Part shown: piece by piece, positions 22,622-31,600 of the stretch | How the letters are laid out: each line of letters starts with the position of its first letter | Position numbering within the stretch: the first letter of the stretch is position 1 | From: Candidatus Micrarchaeota archaeon | Lineage (GTDB): Archaea > Micrarchaeota > Micrarchaeia > Micrarchaeales > Micrarchaeaceae | Assembly (NCBI GenBank): GCA_028866575.1 | Contig: JAGWHU010000008.1 | Span: 1 to 43,536 of the forward strand | Direction: 5' to 3' | Length of the DNA stretch: 43,536 nucleotides | The notes under the pieces: generated by a model | What the model was told of the DNA's origin: nothing | The model's input: only the letters and a program-made list of their open reading frames with translations | Databases searched by the model: none | Position numbers and translations under genes: made by a program

Positions 22622-23407
22622 TCATCTCTGGCTCTTTTTGATTTTATTACTTAGCTCCCCGTGCTTATTAAATGCTACGTCTATGAGCTCCTCAATCTCG
22701 CTTACGGACAATCCGCCGCTCATGCCCTTCTGCATCGCCCTGACGTTTTCCTTGTCAACCGCTATTGTCAGCCTGGAATCCGCGGCCTTCTCCTCGTTTC
22801 CGGTAGGGTCAAGTATTATGCTGCTGCCTACCTTGGCGAAAGTCGTGGAAGTGACCATGTTGTCTATCTTCAGCTTCGTAGGCCTCTCCTCCCTTATGAC
22901 CTTGCCGTCCTCGTACTTCGGTATCCCGGTATCGAGCAGAGCGCTCATCGCGGCTATCCCCCCAGCATCGAACAGGTTGCCGCTGTAATTGAGCACGTAA
23001 AGGTCAACGTACACGCTCCATGCCTTGCCCTCCTCCACAAAAAGGCTCTCGAGGTCCACGCAGTTGCCCGCGCGTATTCCCCTGTCGACCACACGCGCGA
23101 ACTCTATCGCTTCGGGGCTGGGTGGCCCGGTCTCGTAGGATGCGGATGCAAGCGGCAGCAGCTCTGCCGAGCATATGAGGTTGCCCTGGTTCGGGGTGTC
23201 GTCCATGGGCTCGTCAAGCGAGAGCTTGACCCCTGCAAGCACCCTTGTCGCGCCAAGATCCACCTGCGCCGATCCTTCCGCATTCTTTATCAATCCGGTC
23301 TCTATGTCTATCTTCCTGAACGCCAGCAAATCCCTTGCATCCTCACGCTCGCCCCTTTCAAGCAGCTCCTTTATGTAGCTTGCCTTTACAATGTCTATAG
23401 CTTCCAT
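22622..23407 (-). CDS. rrp42: Exosome complex component Rrp42
   Basis: 261 aa from ATG 23407 (GGTG upstream); the open frame extends 29 codons further but those lie over the rrp41 end. RNase PH fold: an N-terminal helix pair, FRKIDIETGLIKNAEGSAQVDLGATRVLAGVKL, a central VVDRGIRAGNCVDLESL and a C-terminal helix. Rrp42 is the non-catalytic partner that with Rrp41 forms the hexameric ring of the archaeal 3'-5' exosome. Its stop lies 4 nt before rpl37ae. Confidence 0.96.
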   Translation of the reverse strand: MEAIDIVKASYIKELLERGEREDARDLLAFRKIDIETGLIKNAEGSAQVDLGATRVLAGVKLSLDEPMDDTPNQGNLICSAELLPLASASYETGPPSPEAIEFARVVDRGIRAGNCVDLESLFVEEGKAWSVYVDLYVLNYSGNLFDAGGIAAMSALLDTGIPKYEDGKVIREERPTKLKIDNMVTSTTFAKVGSSIILDPTGNEEKAADSRLTIAVDKENVRAMQKGMSGGLSVSEIEELIDVAFNKHGELSNKIKKSQR

Positions 23408-23417
23408 TATAACACCA

Positions 23418-24152
23418 TCAATTCTTCGGCTCCGAGGCATACGCCTTCCTGAGCGCCTCCTTCTGAACCTCGCTAACCTTTTTCCCAGATTCAAGCACCA
23501 TACTGAGCGCCTTTGACATCTGGTCCTTTGTCATTCCGCCATCCATCTGCAGCAATAGTATCTCGTTGTTGCGCGGCGCAACCGCAATTGGCATGTCGCT
23601 GTCAGAGTAGTTGTCCTCTATCATGTTGAAGTCAATCGCAAGCTTGTCGTCTATCCTGCCCACGGATATCGCATAAGGGAGATCCCTCATGTGTATGCCT
23701 GCGCTCGCAAGTGCCACCGATGCGGCAGTAATCCCCGCGGCCCTAGTGCCCCCGTCGCCCTGCAGCACCTCTATGAATATCGCTATCTCGCTGCCGGGGA
23801 AGTCGTTGACCATGACAACGTTCTCGAATACCTCCTTTATGACCTTGGATATCTCTATTGCCCTCCTGTTAGGGCCTGTCCTCCCGTGCTCCGAAAGGCT
23901 CGAGAAGGGCGCCATCGCGTACCTGCACTTTATGATCGCCTTCGTCGAATCGGAGAGGTGCCTCGGCGTGGCTTCCCTCGGCCCGTATACGGCTGCAAGT
24001 ATCTTGTTGTTGCCCCACTCTATGTATGCGGAGCCGTCGGCGTTCTTGAGCGGGGATGCCACTATCTTTATCTCCCTTGCCTCGTCAAAATCCCTGCCGT
24101 CCACCCTCTTGCCGTCTATTATCAGTTTCGGTTTGTTCAATGATGATGCCAT
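23418..24152 (-). CDS. rrp41: Exosome complex exonuclease Rrp41
   Basis: 244 aa RNase PH-fold phosphorolytic subunit. Family blocks are GKRVDGRDFDEAREIKI, the phosphate-binding LQGDGGTRAAGITAASVAL (residues ~130-148) and the active-site region IEDNYSDSDMPIAVAP with the conserved acidic residues. It degrades RNA 3' to 5' using phosphate and can add A-rich tails. It lies between rrp4 (4 nt upstream) and rrp42 (10 nt downstream), the invariant archaeal order. Confidence 0.97.
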   Translation of the reverse strand: MASSLNKPKLIIDGKRVDGRDFDEAREIKIVASPLKNADGSAYIEWGNNKILAAVYGPREATPRHLSDSTKAIIKCRYAMAPFSSLSEHGRTGPNRRAIEISKVIKEVFENVVMVNDFPGSEIAIFIEVLQGDGGTRAAGITAASVALASAGIHMRDLPYAISVGRIDDKLAIDFNMIEDNYSDSDMPIAVAPRNNEILLLQMDGGMTKDQMSKALSMVLESGKKVSEVQKEALRKAYASEPKN

Positions 24153-24156
24153 TCTC

Positions 24157-24759
24157 TCACTTGTTCTGCTCTAAAAATATCTTAATAGCCTCGGTAAGCC
24201 CCTGCATGTGCGCCTCCCTCTCGATTTTCAGCAGCGCCTTCACCGCAAGGGCGGTGTTGCCACCGTTGAGCCACACGAGCCCGTTCATTCCCACGACTAT
24301 GTGCGTGCCGGTAATATCCGCTATCTGCTTTATCATCGTGCTCTTCTTGCCTATTACCCTTGGTATCTTCTTGGGTCTTATGTTGAGGAGCGTGCCCCCC
24401 TTCAGCGGCTGCGGCTCCTTGAGTATTATGGTCCTCCTTCCCTCCACGTCCTTTATTATCGCGCTGAGCATGTCCCCCTCCCTTAACTCGTAATTGTCGT
24501 ACTTGCTGGGTATGAGCAGCGCCTTGCCGAAATACGACAGTTCTATTATGTATACCTTGGCCTTCACTTCCGAGACTATGCCGACTACTGAATCGTCAAT
24601 GCGCGGGCTCCATGAGCCTGCAAGCGGTATGACGTCGTTTGCGGCGCTGTCCTTCATACCGAGAACCTTGGAGTAGGTCTTGCCGTTGCTTATGTAAGTG
24701 TTTTGGGACCTTACGGGCGTCTCCCATACAATCTCCCCTGGCGCTACTATCTCTCTCAT
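24157..24759 (-). CDS. rrp4: Exosome RNA-binding subunit Rrp4
   Basis: 200 aa from ATG 24759, preceded by GGTG. Domain order is: N-terminal beta domain beginning IVAPGEIVWET, an S1 domain (residues ~65-125, DDSVVGIVSEVKAKVYIIEL), and a KH domain with RVIGKKSTMIKQIADITGTHIVVGMNGLVWL. It forms the trimeric cap that feeds RNA into the Rrp41/Rrp42 ring. The longer open frame upstream overlaps SBDS and is not used. Confidence 0.95.
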   Translation of the reverse strand: MREIVAPGEIVWETPVRSQNTYISNGKTYSKVLGMKDSAANDVIPLAGSWSPRIDDSVVGIVSEVKAKVYIIELSYFGKALLIPSKYDNYELREGDMLSAIIKDVEGRRTIILKEPQPLKGGTLLNIRPKKIPRVIGKKSTMIKQIADITGTHIVVGMNGLVWLNGGNTALAVKALLKIEREAHMQGLTEAIKIFLEQNK

Positions 24760-24761
24760 GC

Positions 24762-25445
24762 TCACAACACCTTCACTGTTGCCTTGCCCTGCGTGGCGCT
24801 GTTTATCCTGTCGAAGAACTCCGTCTGCATGCCAGCAGGGAATTCGAGCGATGCCTGCAGGCTTCCGTTGGGAAGCCACTGCTCCGACTTCAGGCCGTAC
24901 TTCTTAAGCGTTCCGTACGACCTGTTTGCATATTCGGCCGGAACAACGACTTCCATCTTCACCGTGGCGAACTTTATCGGCATTATGATGTTTATCTTCT
25001 TTACTATGTCGTCTATCTGCTCCGTTGCGCTCCTGAACGGGTCTACGGAGGCCTTGGCCTCCCTCATCGCGTTCTCTATCCTCAGCGGCGGGTTCGGGGC
25101 GTTGGTCCTCGGGTCTATGGAATTCCTCGCTATTATGTCTATTACCTGCTTCCTCTTCTCCTCTATGAGCCTGTTCCTCTGCTCAGTCGTTATCGGCACC
25201 TCGCCGCTCTTCAGCATTATCTCCGCTATCTTCGCGATGTCGTTGGTTCCGAAAGCCTTTTTTATCTTGTCCTCGCTCTGCCTCTCGCCCTTGCGCGCGT
25301 CCTTGAAAACCTCCTCCGCCTCAAGAACCGTGAGCGCATCGCTCCTCTTGCCGGTTATGTAATCATAAGCGAGGTCGGAATTCACGAATATCTCGAACTC
25401 ATTCCCGTCTCTGTGCAATTTCACGATTACCGTCTTTGAAGACAT
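24762..25445 (-). CDS. SBDS ribosome maturation factor
   Basis: 227 aa, homologue of the Shwachman-Bodian-Diamond protein. The N-terminal FYSH domain (KLHRDGNEFEIFVN, then the VLEAEEVFKDARKG segment), a central helical domain (RNRLIEEKRKQVIDIIARNSIDPRTNAPNPP) and a C-terminal ferredoxin-like domain are all present. SBDS with EF-2 (or EFL1 in eukaryotes) releases aIF6 from the large subunit. It is typically the first gene of the exosome block in archaea, as here; rrp4 follows by 2 nt. Confidence 0.95.
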   Translation of the reverse strand: MSSKTVIVKLHRDGNEFEIFVNSDLAYDYITGKRSDALTVLEAEEVFKDARKGERQSEDKIKKAFGTNDIAKIAEIMLKSGEVPITTEQRNRLIEEKRKQVIDIIARNSIDPRTNAPNPPLRIENAMREAKASVDPFRSATEQIDDIVKKINIIMPIKFATVKMEVVVPAEYANRSYGTLKKYGLKSEQWLPNGSLQASLEFPAGMQTEFFDRINSATQGKATVKVL

Positions 25446-25471
25446 GACATCACAATGAAGCTAAGAAGAGA

Positions 25472-26167
25472 CTACAGGTACTTTGCTACCTTGTCAGTCT
25501 GGAATATCTCGAATCCTATGTCCTTCTTTATTGTTGAAATATCAATATTGTTTTCGTTCAGCTTGCCCTCGTTGACCTTCCTTATTATGCTGACGCCAAG
25601 GTTTATGCCGTCTTCTACGCTCATGTCCTCCTTCCAGTTCTTGACCAGCATGTCCTCCGCAACCTTCTTTCCAGAGCCTATCGCATCCGCCTTGTATCCA
25701 AGGTACGAGGCTCCGGGCTCTATCTCGAAAAGCTTCGGGCCCTTGTCTATACCTCCTATCAGCAGCGATATCGCGTATGGCCTTATGCCGCCGTACTGCG
25801 TCGCCATCTGCATCTCCTCGGATATCTCCCTTGCTATCGTTTCAACGGATTCCGTCTCGTTGTATATCATCCTGTGGGTTTGGGTCTTCCCCCTCATTAT
25901 GTTTATCACGTGGAGGCCGTCGGACACGAGGCCGCTGTAGGTTGCCCCTATGTAGGAATCGACGCGGAATATCTTCTGTATGGTGCTCGGAACCGCAAGC
26001 GGCTCAAGCACGTTCTTGTGCGCCACCAGAACCACGCCGTCCTTTACTATTATTCCTATGGATGTCGCCCCCCTCCTGACCGCTTCCTTGGCGTATTCCA
26101 CCTGGAAAAGCCTTCCGTCAGGGCTGAACATCACTCCTCTATCATATGCTTGTACGTTCGGATACAT
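25472..26167 (-). CDS. psmA: Proteasome subunit alpha
   Basis: 231 aa. It opens with the H0 helix and gate residues (YDRGVMFSPDGRLFQVEYAKEAVRRG), the signature of alpha subunits, and has no N-terminal catalytic Thr. Alpha rings gate the 20S proteasome and dock ATPases such as PAN; the conserved Lys in LVAHKN forms part of the docking pocket. GGTGA lies five bases before ATG. No beta subunit is in this window. Confidence 0.97.
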   Translation of the reverse strand: MYPNVQAYDRGVMFSPDGRLFQVEYAKEAVRRGATSIGIIVKDGVVLVAHKNVLEPLAVPSTIQKIFRVDSYIGATYSGLVSDGLHVINIMRGKTQTHRMIYNETESVETIAREISEEMQMATQYGGIRPYAISLLIGGIDKGPKLFEIEPGASYLGYKADAIGSGKKVAEDMLVKNWKEDMSVEDGINLGVSIIRKVNEGKLNENNIDISTIKKDIGFEIFQTDKVAKYL

Positions 26168-26405
26168 TATTTCACCATTTGAGTACTACTATCAATTTAG
26201 GATCTTAGAACAAAGAGAACCCAACAATCTAGTAAGATAATATTGAGAATAGAACATTTATAACCTTTTCTCCGCAAACCAGGGCGGTGCTGCAACACTC
26301 TGCTTCGGCAGCCACGCTAGGTTTTAATGCCATGCCCCTCACAAGTATTCTGCCGCTGCCTTTGGAAGCATCATATCTGCTGTTATTGCCTCCACATGTA
26401 TCCCT
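26168..26405. other. Gap between rnp2 and psmA: promoter and small hairpin
   Basis: No ORF with a plausible start was found. Minus-strand TTATAAAT at 26256-26263 is a TATA box that could drive psmA with a ~65-nt leader; a weaker CTAAATTG nearer the ATG is possible. CTGC-TTCG-GCAG at 26300-26311 is a stable tetraloop hairpin within a GC-rich patch (26283-26317). It could mark a small RNA or the 3' end of the orc1/rnp3/rnp2 transcript. Confidence 0.4.
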
Positions 26406-26711
26406 TCACTTCATCAGCGCCCTTATGGTCCCCGAAGACTTCAGCGTGTAGAATCCTACTTCCCTCCCGGAAATCCTCTTTATGAACGTAAGCGCTATTA
26501 TGGTCTCGCCGTATTTTGCAAGGTTGCATTTCATTATGAAATTGCAGCTATCAAGGTACTTCACTATCTTCGGGTTTGACCTGAAGTAGGAGTATTCACC
26601 TATGCTACGCAGCATTTCCCTGTAAAGCTCCTGCTCGAAATCCCTCCTTTGCATGTCCTGGATGCCCATCGTGGACCTTACGAGCAGGTACCTCCTTTTC
26701 TCCCTCATCAT
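26406..26711 (-). CDS. rnp2: RNase P protein component 2 (Pop5)
   Basis: 101 aa. MREKRRYLLVRS is the characteristic start of archaeal Pop5/Rpp14 proteins, followed by an RRM-like alpha/beta fold and a strand IMKCNLAKYGETIIALTFIKRISG. Pop5 pairs with Rpp30 to activate the catalytic RNase P RNA in tRNA 5' maturation. Two tandem ATGs (26711 and 26708) overlap the rnp3 stop (ATGATGA). Slightly shorter than the usual 110-140 aa. Confidence 0.88.
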   Translation of the reverse strand: MMREKRRYLLVRSTMGIQDMQRRDFEQELYREMLRSIGEYSYFRSNPKIVKYLDSCNFIMKCNLAKYGETIIALTFIKRISGREVGFYTLKSSGTIRALMK

Positions 26712-27235
26712 TTTACCACCAGCGAGCCGTTCACCCTGCCTATGCTGTCCCTAGCGTCTTTCTCCCCGGATCCTATGAGCTTGGCGATCTCCACCAATTG
26801 CATGTAGGAGCACAGGTGCGCCGCGCTTCGTGCGAGCGTTACAATAGACACATCAAGCCCAGCCTTCCGCGCGTATTCCAGAAGTTTCCTTGCCATGTAC
26901 ATGTTCCTTGATCTCTGCAGCCCGTAGGAGGATGTTATTATGCTCGCAGGTATGCACAGAGCAATGCCCTTGTCGCGCATCTGCTCTATCGCCTTCTTGT
27001 TTATCCTGAAATCAGAGAATGCCACAGCAGCCGGGGACATGCTAAGTATGCCGAACAGGTTGCTCCTTCCCGCATCCATGAATATGCTGCCCTCGACATC
27101 CTTGTTCCTGTAGCTGCTCCCGTCAACAACGTTGAGGTCCTTTCCGGCTATTAATATCTTCCTGTAGCCCAGGGACTTCTCCAAATCGCCGCCAATGCCG
27201 CATGTGTCATACGCAACGTCGTAGTAATCCAGCAA
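26708..27235 (-). CDS. rnp3: RNase P protein component 3 (Rpp30)
   Basis: 175 aa with a PHP-type TIM-barrel character. The family-diagnostic run of strands and helices is AVAFSDFRINKKAIEQMRDKGIALCIPASIITSSYGLQRSRNMYMARKL, ending in LVEIAKLIGSGEKDARDSI. It is shorter than most archaeal Rpp30 (over 200 aa), mainly in the N-terminal part, which may reflect a reduced genome. It partners Pop5 in RNase P and overlaps rnp2 by 4 bp. It follows orc1 by 13 nt, and the start is ATG at 27235. Confidence 0.88.
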   Translation of the reverse strand: MLDYYDVAYDTCGIGGDLEKSLGYRKILIAGKDLNVVDGSSYRNKDVEGSIFMDAGRSNLFGILSMSPAAVAFSDFRINKKAIEQMRDKGIALCIPASIITSSYGLQRSRNMYMARKLLEYARKAGLDVSIVTLARSAAHLCSYMQLVEIAKLIGSGEKDARDSIGRVNGSLVVK

Positions 27236-27248
27236 AACACCTTTTGGT

Positions 27249-28463
27249 TTACTTGTGCACGGGATTCTGCCCGAAAAGCTCGGTCTCCAAAACCTCCTTG
27301 GTCTTTTGCGGGGGATACATCAGCTTTATCAGCTTTGTGTGGCCCCTTATCCCCTTGCCCGATTCGAACGATGCAACAAGCCCCTGCATCTCCAGCTCAG
27401 AAAGGTACTTCCTGTACCACCGCTCGCTCTTCGGCTCCCTGTGTAGGCCCTCCGCTATGCTCTTGTACCTGTTGTATACTTCGCCGCTGAATAGGTACGT
27501 ATCAATTCCGTCGGTAAGCTTCTTGTAGGAGCCGCCGCTCTGCGTAAGCATGGCTATCGAGTAAAGGACAAGCTTGTGGTGCTCCGGAAGAGTGCCTATG
27601 AGCTCGTACACTATGTCGTTGTCCGCAAGCTTGGACGCCTCCTCCGCCTCCTTCATCGTTATCCTTTCCGATTCCTTCTCCTCCGCCAGCTCCCCGGCCT
27701 TGGAGAGTATCTTGAGCGACAGCCTTGCATCGCCCCCTTCCCTTGCGGCTGTCGCGGCGATGAAGTGGAGAACCTCGTCGCCTATTATGCTGCTCTTGAA
27801 TCCCTTTGCGGCCCTTTCCCTGATTATCTCGTAAAGCTCTGTTGCGTAATACGGCGGGAATACGAGCTCGGACTCATACAAAGTTGACAGGCTCCTGGGA
27901 TCTAGCGATTCCTTGAAAGAAACGCGGTTGGATATGCCTATTATGGTCACGCCGCCCGCCTTTATGTCGCTGTTTATCCTAGTAAGCGTGTATATCAGGT
28001 CGTCAAGGTCCTTCACTACGTCGACCTCATCGAGTATCACAACCAGTATCTTGTTGTCCTCCTCTATCCAGCTGGTCAGCTTCTCGTAAAGATCCACTGT
28101 CCCATAGCCGCGCTTTGCGTACGTGGGGAGATGGTCGCTGACTACCTTGTTGAGCACCCTGTATCGCGAGTTGTATATCTTGCAGTTTATGTAGCTTATC
28201 TTGGCCTTTGTGTTAGGTATGGCCTTTACCTCATCAAGGACGTACTTCGTGCACGAGGTCTTTCCGGTGCCTGTTTTCCCGTATACGAAAAGGTTGCGCC
28301 CGCGCTCCCCCTTCAGCGACGGTGCAAGCGCACGCTCTATCCCGTTTATCTCCCTGCTCCTTGATATCAGCTTCTTCGGTATGTAATGAGGGGAAAGAAC
28401 CTCTCGGTTAGCAAAAATCCTTGATTCAGAGAGCATTTCGTTAAGAGATTGCACGTACCCCAC
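27249..28463 (-). CDS. orc1: Orc1/Cdc6 replication initiator
   Basis: 404 aa AAA+ origin-binding protein. Walker A is VYGKTGTGKTS (residues ~60-70), Walker B VVILDEVDVV (~141-150), sensor 1 TIIGISNRV. A C-terminal winged helix follows (VLYSIAMLTQSGGSYKKLTDGIDTYL). It binds replication origins and helps load MCM. The start is GTG at 28463, leaderless after a TATA box at 28492-28499; GTG 28454 behind GGTGGGG is as good, and loses three residues. It is the first gene of a minus-strand run that includes rnp3 and rnp2. Confidence 0.95.
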   Translation of the reverse strand: MGYVQSLNEMLSESRIFANREVLSPHYIPKKLISRSREINGIERALAPSLKGERGRNLFVYGKTGTGKTSCTKYVLDEVKAIPNTKAKISYINCKIYNSRYRVLNKVVSDHLPTYAKRGYGTVDLYEKLTSWIEEDNKILVVILDEVDVVKDLDDLIYTLTRINSDIKAGGVTIIGISNRVSFKESLDPRSLSTLYESELVFPPYYATELYEIIRERAAKGFKSSIIGDEVLHFIAATAAREGGDARLSLKILSKAGELAEEKESERITMKEAEEASKLADNDIVYELIGTLPEHHKLVLYSIAMLTQSGGSYKKLTDGIDTYLFSGEVYNRYKSIAEGLHREPKSERWYRKYLSELEMQGLVASFESGKGIRGHTKLIKLMYPPQKTKEVLETELFGQNPVHK

Positions 28464-28609
28464 CAGACGTCCAGTATATATTGATGTGCTGATTTAAAAC
28501 CTTTTCTTTATTGCACAAGCAGAAATCTGCAAATTCCGATGATAATCATTATTAACAAAGGTTTAAATTTCTGACATACAAAGTAATTAGAACGCGTAGA
28601 AGGTATTAG
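28464..28609. other. Divergent intergenic region; possible replication origin
   Basis: AT-rich DNA between orc1 and the giant surface-protein gene. It holds the orc1 TATA box (minus, 28492-28499) and the surface-gene TATA box (plus GGTTTAAAT, 28560-28568). Between them are two short palindromes, GCAGAAATCTGC (28519-28530) and ATGATAATCAT (about 28539-28549). Archaeal origins often sit beside orc1/cdc6, and short inverted repeats with AT-rich DNA fit, but no recognised ORB consensus is visible. Confidence 0.4.
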
Positions 28610-28621
28610 ATGCGGGCTAGA
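28557..28621 (+). promoter_or_regulatory. Shared surface-gene promoter/leader cassette, copy A
   Basis: The TATA box AAAGGTTTAAAT, 12 differing bases, then AAGTAATTAGAACGCGTAGA, AGGTATTAG, and the start ATGCGGGCTAGA. It matches copies B (37246) and C (39919) except for the stretch between TATA and leader. The ribosome site is AAGGT, seven bases before ATG. Confidence 0.85.
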
Positions 28622-31600
28622 TTTTGGAATGTGCTGTTGCTAATTGCCGTAATGCTAATAGTCGCAGCCACGGCGCTGCCGCACGGGCAGGCGGTCACGC
28701 TTACGCCCACAAATACAGTACTTGATTCTGGCCAGACTGAAAAGCTGATGGCTTCGCTTTCAGGCGGCACAGGGGCATTCACCGTAAACTTCTACAACGT
28801 AAGCTCGGGAACCACAAGGAATTCCCTTTCAACCCTTGCCGTTGGCTGGTCGAATTCAACCCCTTACTTCTCAAACGTGCCATACAAGGGCGTGGTGGGC
28901 GAGCCATGCGTAATGGACGCGAGCAACAACATATACTGCATAGGTGGGGACAACAATAATACTGCGTTTTACGCCCCGACCAGCAGTTCAGGCATAGGCA
29001 ACTGGATAAGCACCAACAGCTATCCATTGTTGAAATGGTCAAACGGGGGAATTGTCGGGGGCTACATGGGCTGCTCCCTGTACAGCGGCTACATATACTG
29101 CATAGGCGGCCATTTCACCGCCGCAGGCTCGGTAGGCACGAACGACGTCTATTATGCACCGGTCCTCGCTGGAGGCGGAATAGGTGCATGGTCATTCACG
29201 TCCAACTATCCTGCAAACGTTTACGACCTGTCATGCCCCACATACAACGGCTACATCTACTGCGTAGGAGGGGCCAGCACGGTGGCGAATTCCATTTACT
29301 ATGCGAGCGTAAGCGGCTCTGGCATAGGCACGTGGGCCGCGACAACGCCATACCCGGATGTGATGACATCTGGCGCCGGAACCAAGCACGGCGCAATCGA
29401 TCCTAAATGCGTGATATACAACGGCTACATCTACTGCCTTGGCGGGTTGAACGTTGATACAACTTCAAATGTGTTCTATGCACAGGTATCGTCATCCGGT
29501 GTCGGCTCTTGGTCAATTACTAGCAACTATCCTGTAACGATATACGACAACACCTGCGCCGTTTCCGGGAATTATCTTATATGCTCTGGGGGCAAGGTTA
29601 CCGGAGTGGCATCCCCGTACAGCGGGACATACTTCACGTCGCTAAGCTCAACAGGGGTAAGCGCATGGCTTCCTGCGGCAAACTACATACTCCCGTTCTA
29701 CTCTGGCGGCTGTGCGACGTCCAATTCCTTCATATATTGTGTCGGCGGCGGCAAAAACGGATTTCCTTCAGTTACGACAAATACCACATATGCGCGCGTA
29801 CTGTCCAACGGGATAATATCTGCGCCCATCGTTACAAACACGTTCGTGGTGAGCTCCCAAACAAACGGCAACACGTTCACGTACAACATCATAGCATTGG
29901 ATACCGGGACATCCACAACGTTCAACAGCATACCAAACACGATAACGGTGAACCAAAAATTGGGCACGCCAACGCTCTCAACTGTAGGCATAGCGGATGC
30001 GGGCCAGACAACAACATTCACTGCGAACCTGCCTCCTTCGCAAACAGGAACAAGCCCATACACGTATAATTACGTGTTATCGGGTTTCCTGACAACCAAT
30101 GAACTGTACAAGGGGGTATCCAGCACAACAAACACCCTTGTAGTTACAATCAACTCGCTGGTAAATGCCGCGAACGTCACTGCGAGCGTCAAGATAAACG
30201 ACAGCGCAAGCACCGCAAGCACCGCAAATTCTGTTACATCGCACACGTATGTGTATACCGCGCCAATCGCCTCGATAAGCTCCAACAACCCCTCATACAC
30301 TACGGGCCAGCAGGAAAACATCAACGTGATAATCACTAACGGCGCAGGCCCATACTCTGCAAATTTCGTATACAGCAACGGGATAGTCGCAAACACCGTG
30401 TCAAACCTTGGCCAGATATGGACTCTTGATTCGAACAGCTATCCTGGCGATATATTTTTACAAAGCTGCACGCCGCAAAACGGCTACATCTATTGCGTAG
30501 GAGGGGAAAACGGCTTCAACTCCGATTCGTCCAACAGCGTCTACTATTCGAAGGTGCAGTCCGACAATTCAGTTGGCGCGTGGTCAATTACTAGCAATTA
30601 CCCGCAGCAGCTGCAGGAGATGCCGTGCGTATCAACAAGCACAGACGTCTACTGCATAGGCGGATACAACGTATTCAATTTCTACGACGTGAACAGCGTC
30701 TACTATTCGCCGATACAGCCTGATAATTCCCTAGGCGCATGGCAGACGACGAACAGCTACCCGATGCTGATAAACGAGCAGAGCTGCATAACCTCTAACA
30801 ACTACGTATACTGCATGGCAGGGGTAAACCAGTCGACCAACTTCGTATCGTTCAACGACGTTTACTACTCGCCGATATTGTCCGACGGGTCCCTTGGAGC
30901 CTGGGCAGCAACAAACAGCTACCCAGCAAACGTTGAAGGGCTTAGCTGCGTTACCTCCAATTCCGTGGTATACTGCATTGGAGGAGACCGGTATTTCAGC
31001 TCAGACTACGGAACAAATGTGGTGGCATACGCAAACGTGCTCGGGGCAGGGGGCCTGAGCGCATGGACGATAAGCCCCAACTACTACCCGATAAACATGC
31101 CGTTCGCACCATCGTGCGTTACCAATACCGGATACATCTACTGCGCAGGTGGCGCATATTACGGTAACAGCGTAAAGCTGAACAACGCTTACTATGCAAA
31201 GATACTGGGCGGCGGCGCTGGAATGGGCGGCTGGAACGCAACTACATCGTACCCGATTCTCGGGGTTGATTCAGGAGGCCTGGACTCAACCGCAACGCAT
31301 CCGTGCGTCGCTTCAGGAAGCTACGACTACTGTGTAGGGAACGACGCAACGAACGTCATCTACCACGCGAAAATGTCGAGCTACGGGATCGCGGATCTGG
31401 CAAACTATACGTTTACAACTTCGCAAAGCTCATATACGTTTAATGCAGTGGTGACAGACACGGGAACCACAAGCCCATTCGTATTCAGCTCTCCGTCAAA
31501 CACCATAAGCTCTGGATCATCCCCTTCAGGGCCATTGACCGCAACGCCCAACCCGACATCCATAACCAACGCAACAATACCGATTGGCAAGACCTCATAC

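Noticed and set aside
28464-28609. Firm call of an origin recognition box
   Set aside because: I could not find the known archaeal ORB core (TTCCAGTGGAAAC type) here, so it is given only as a candidate.
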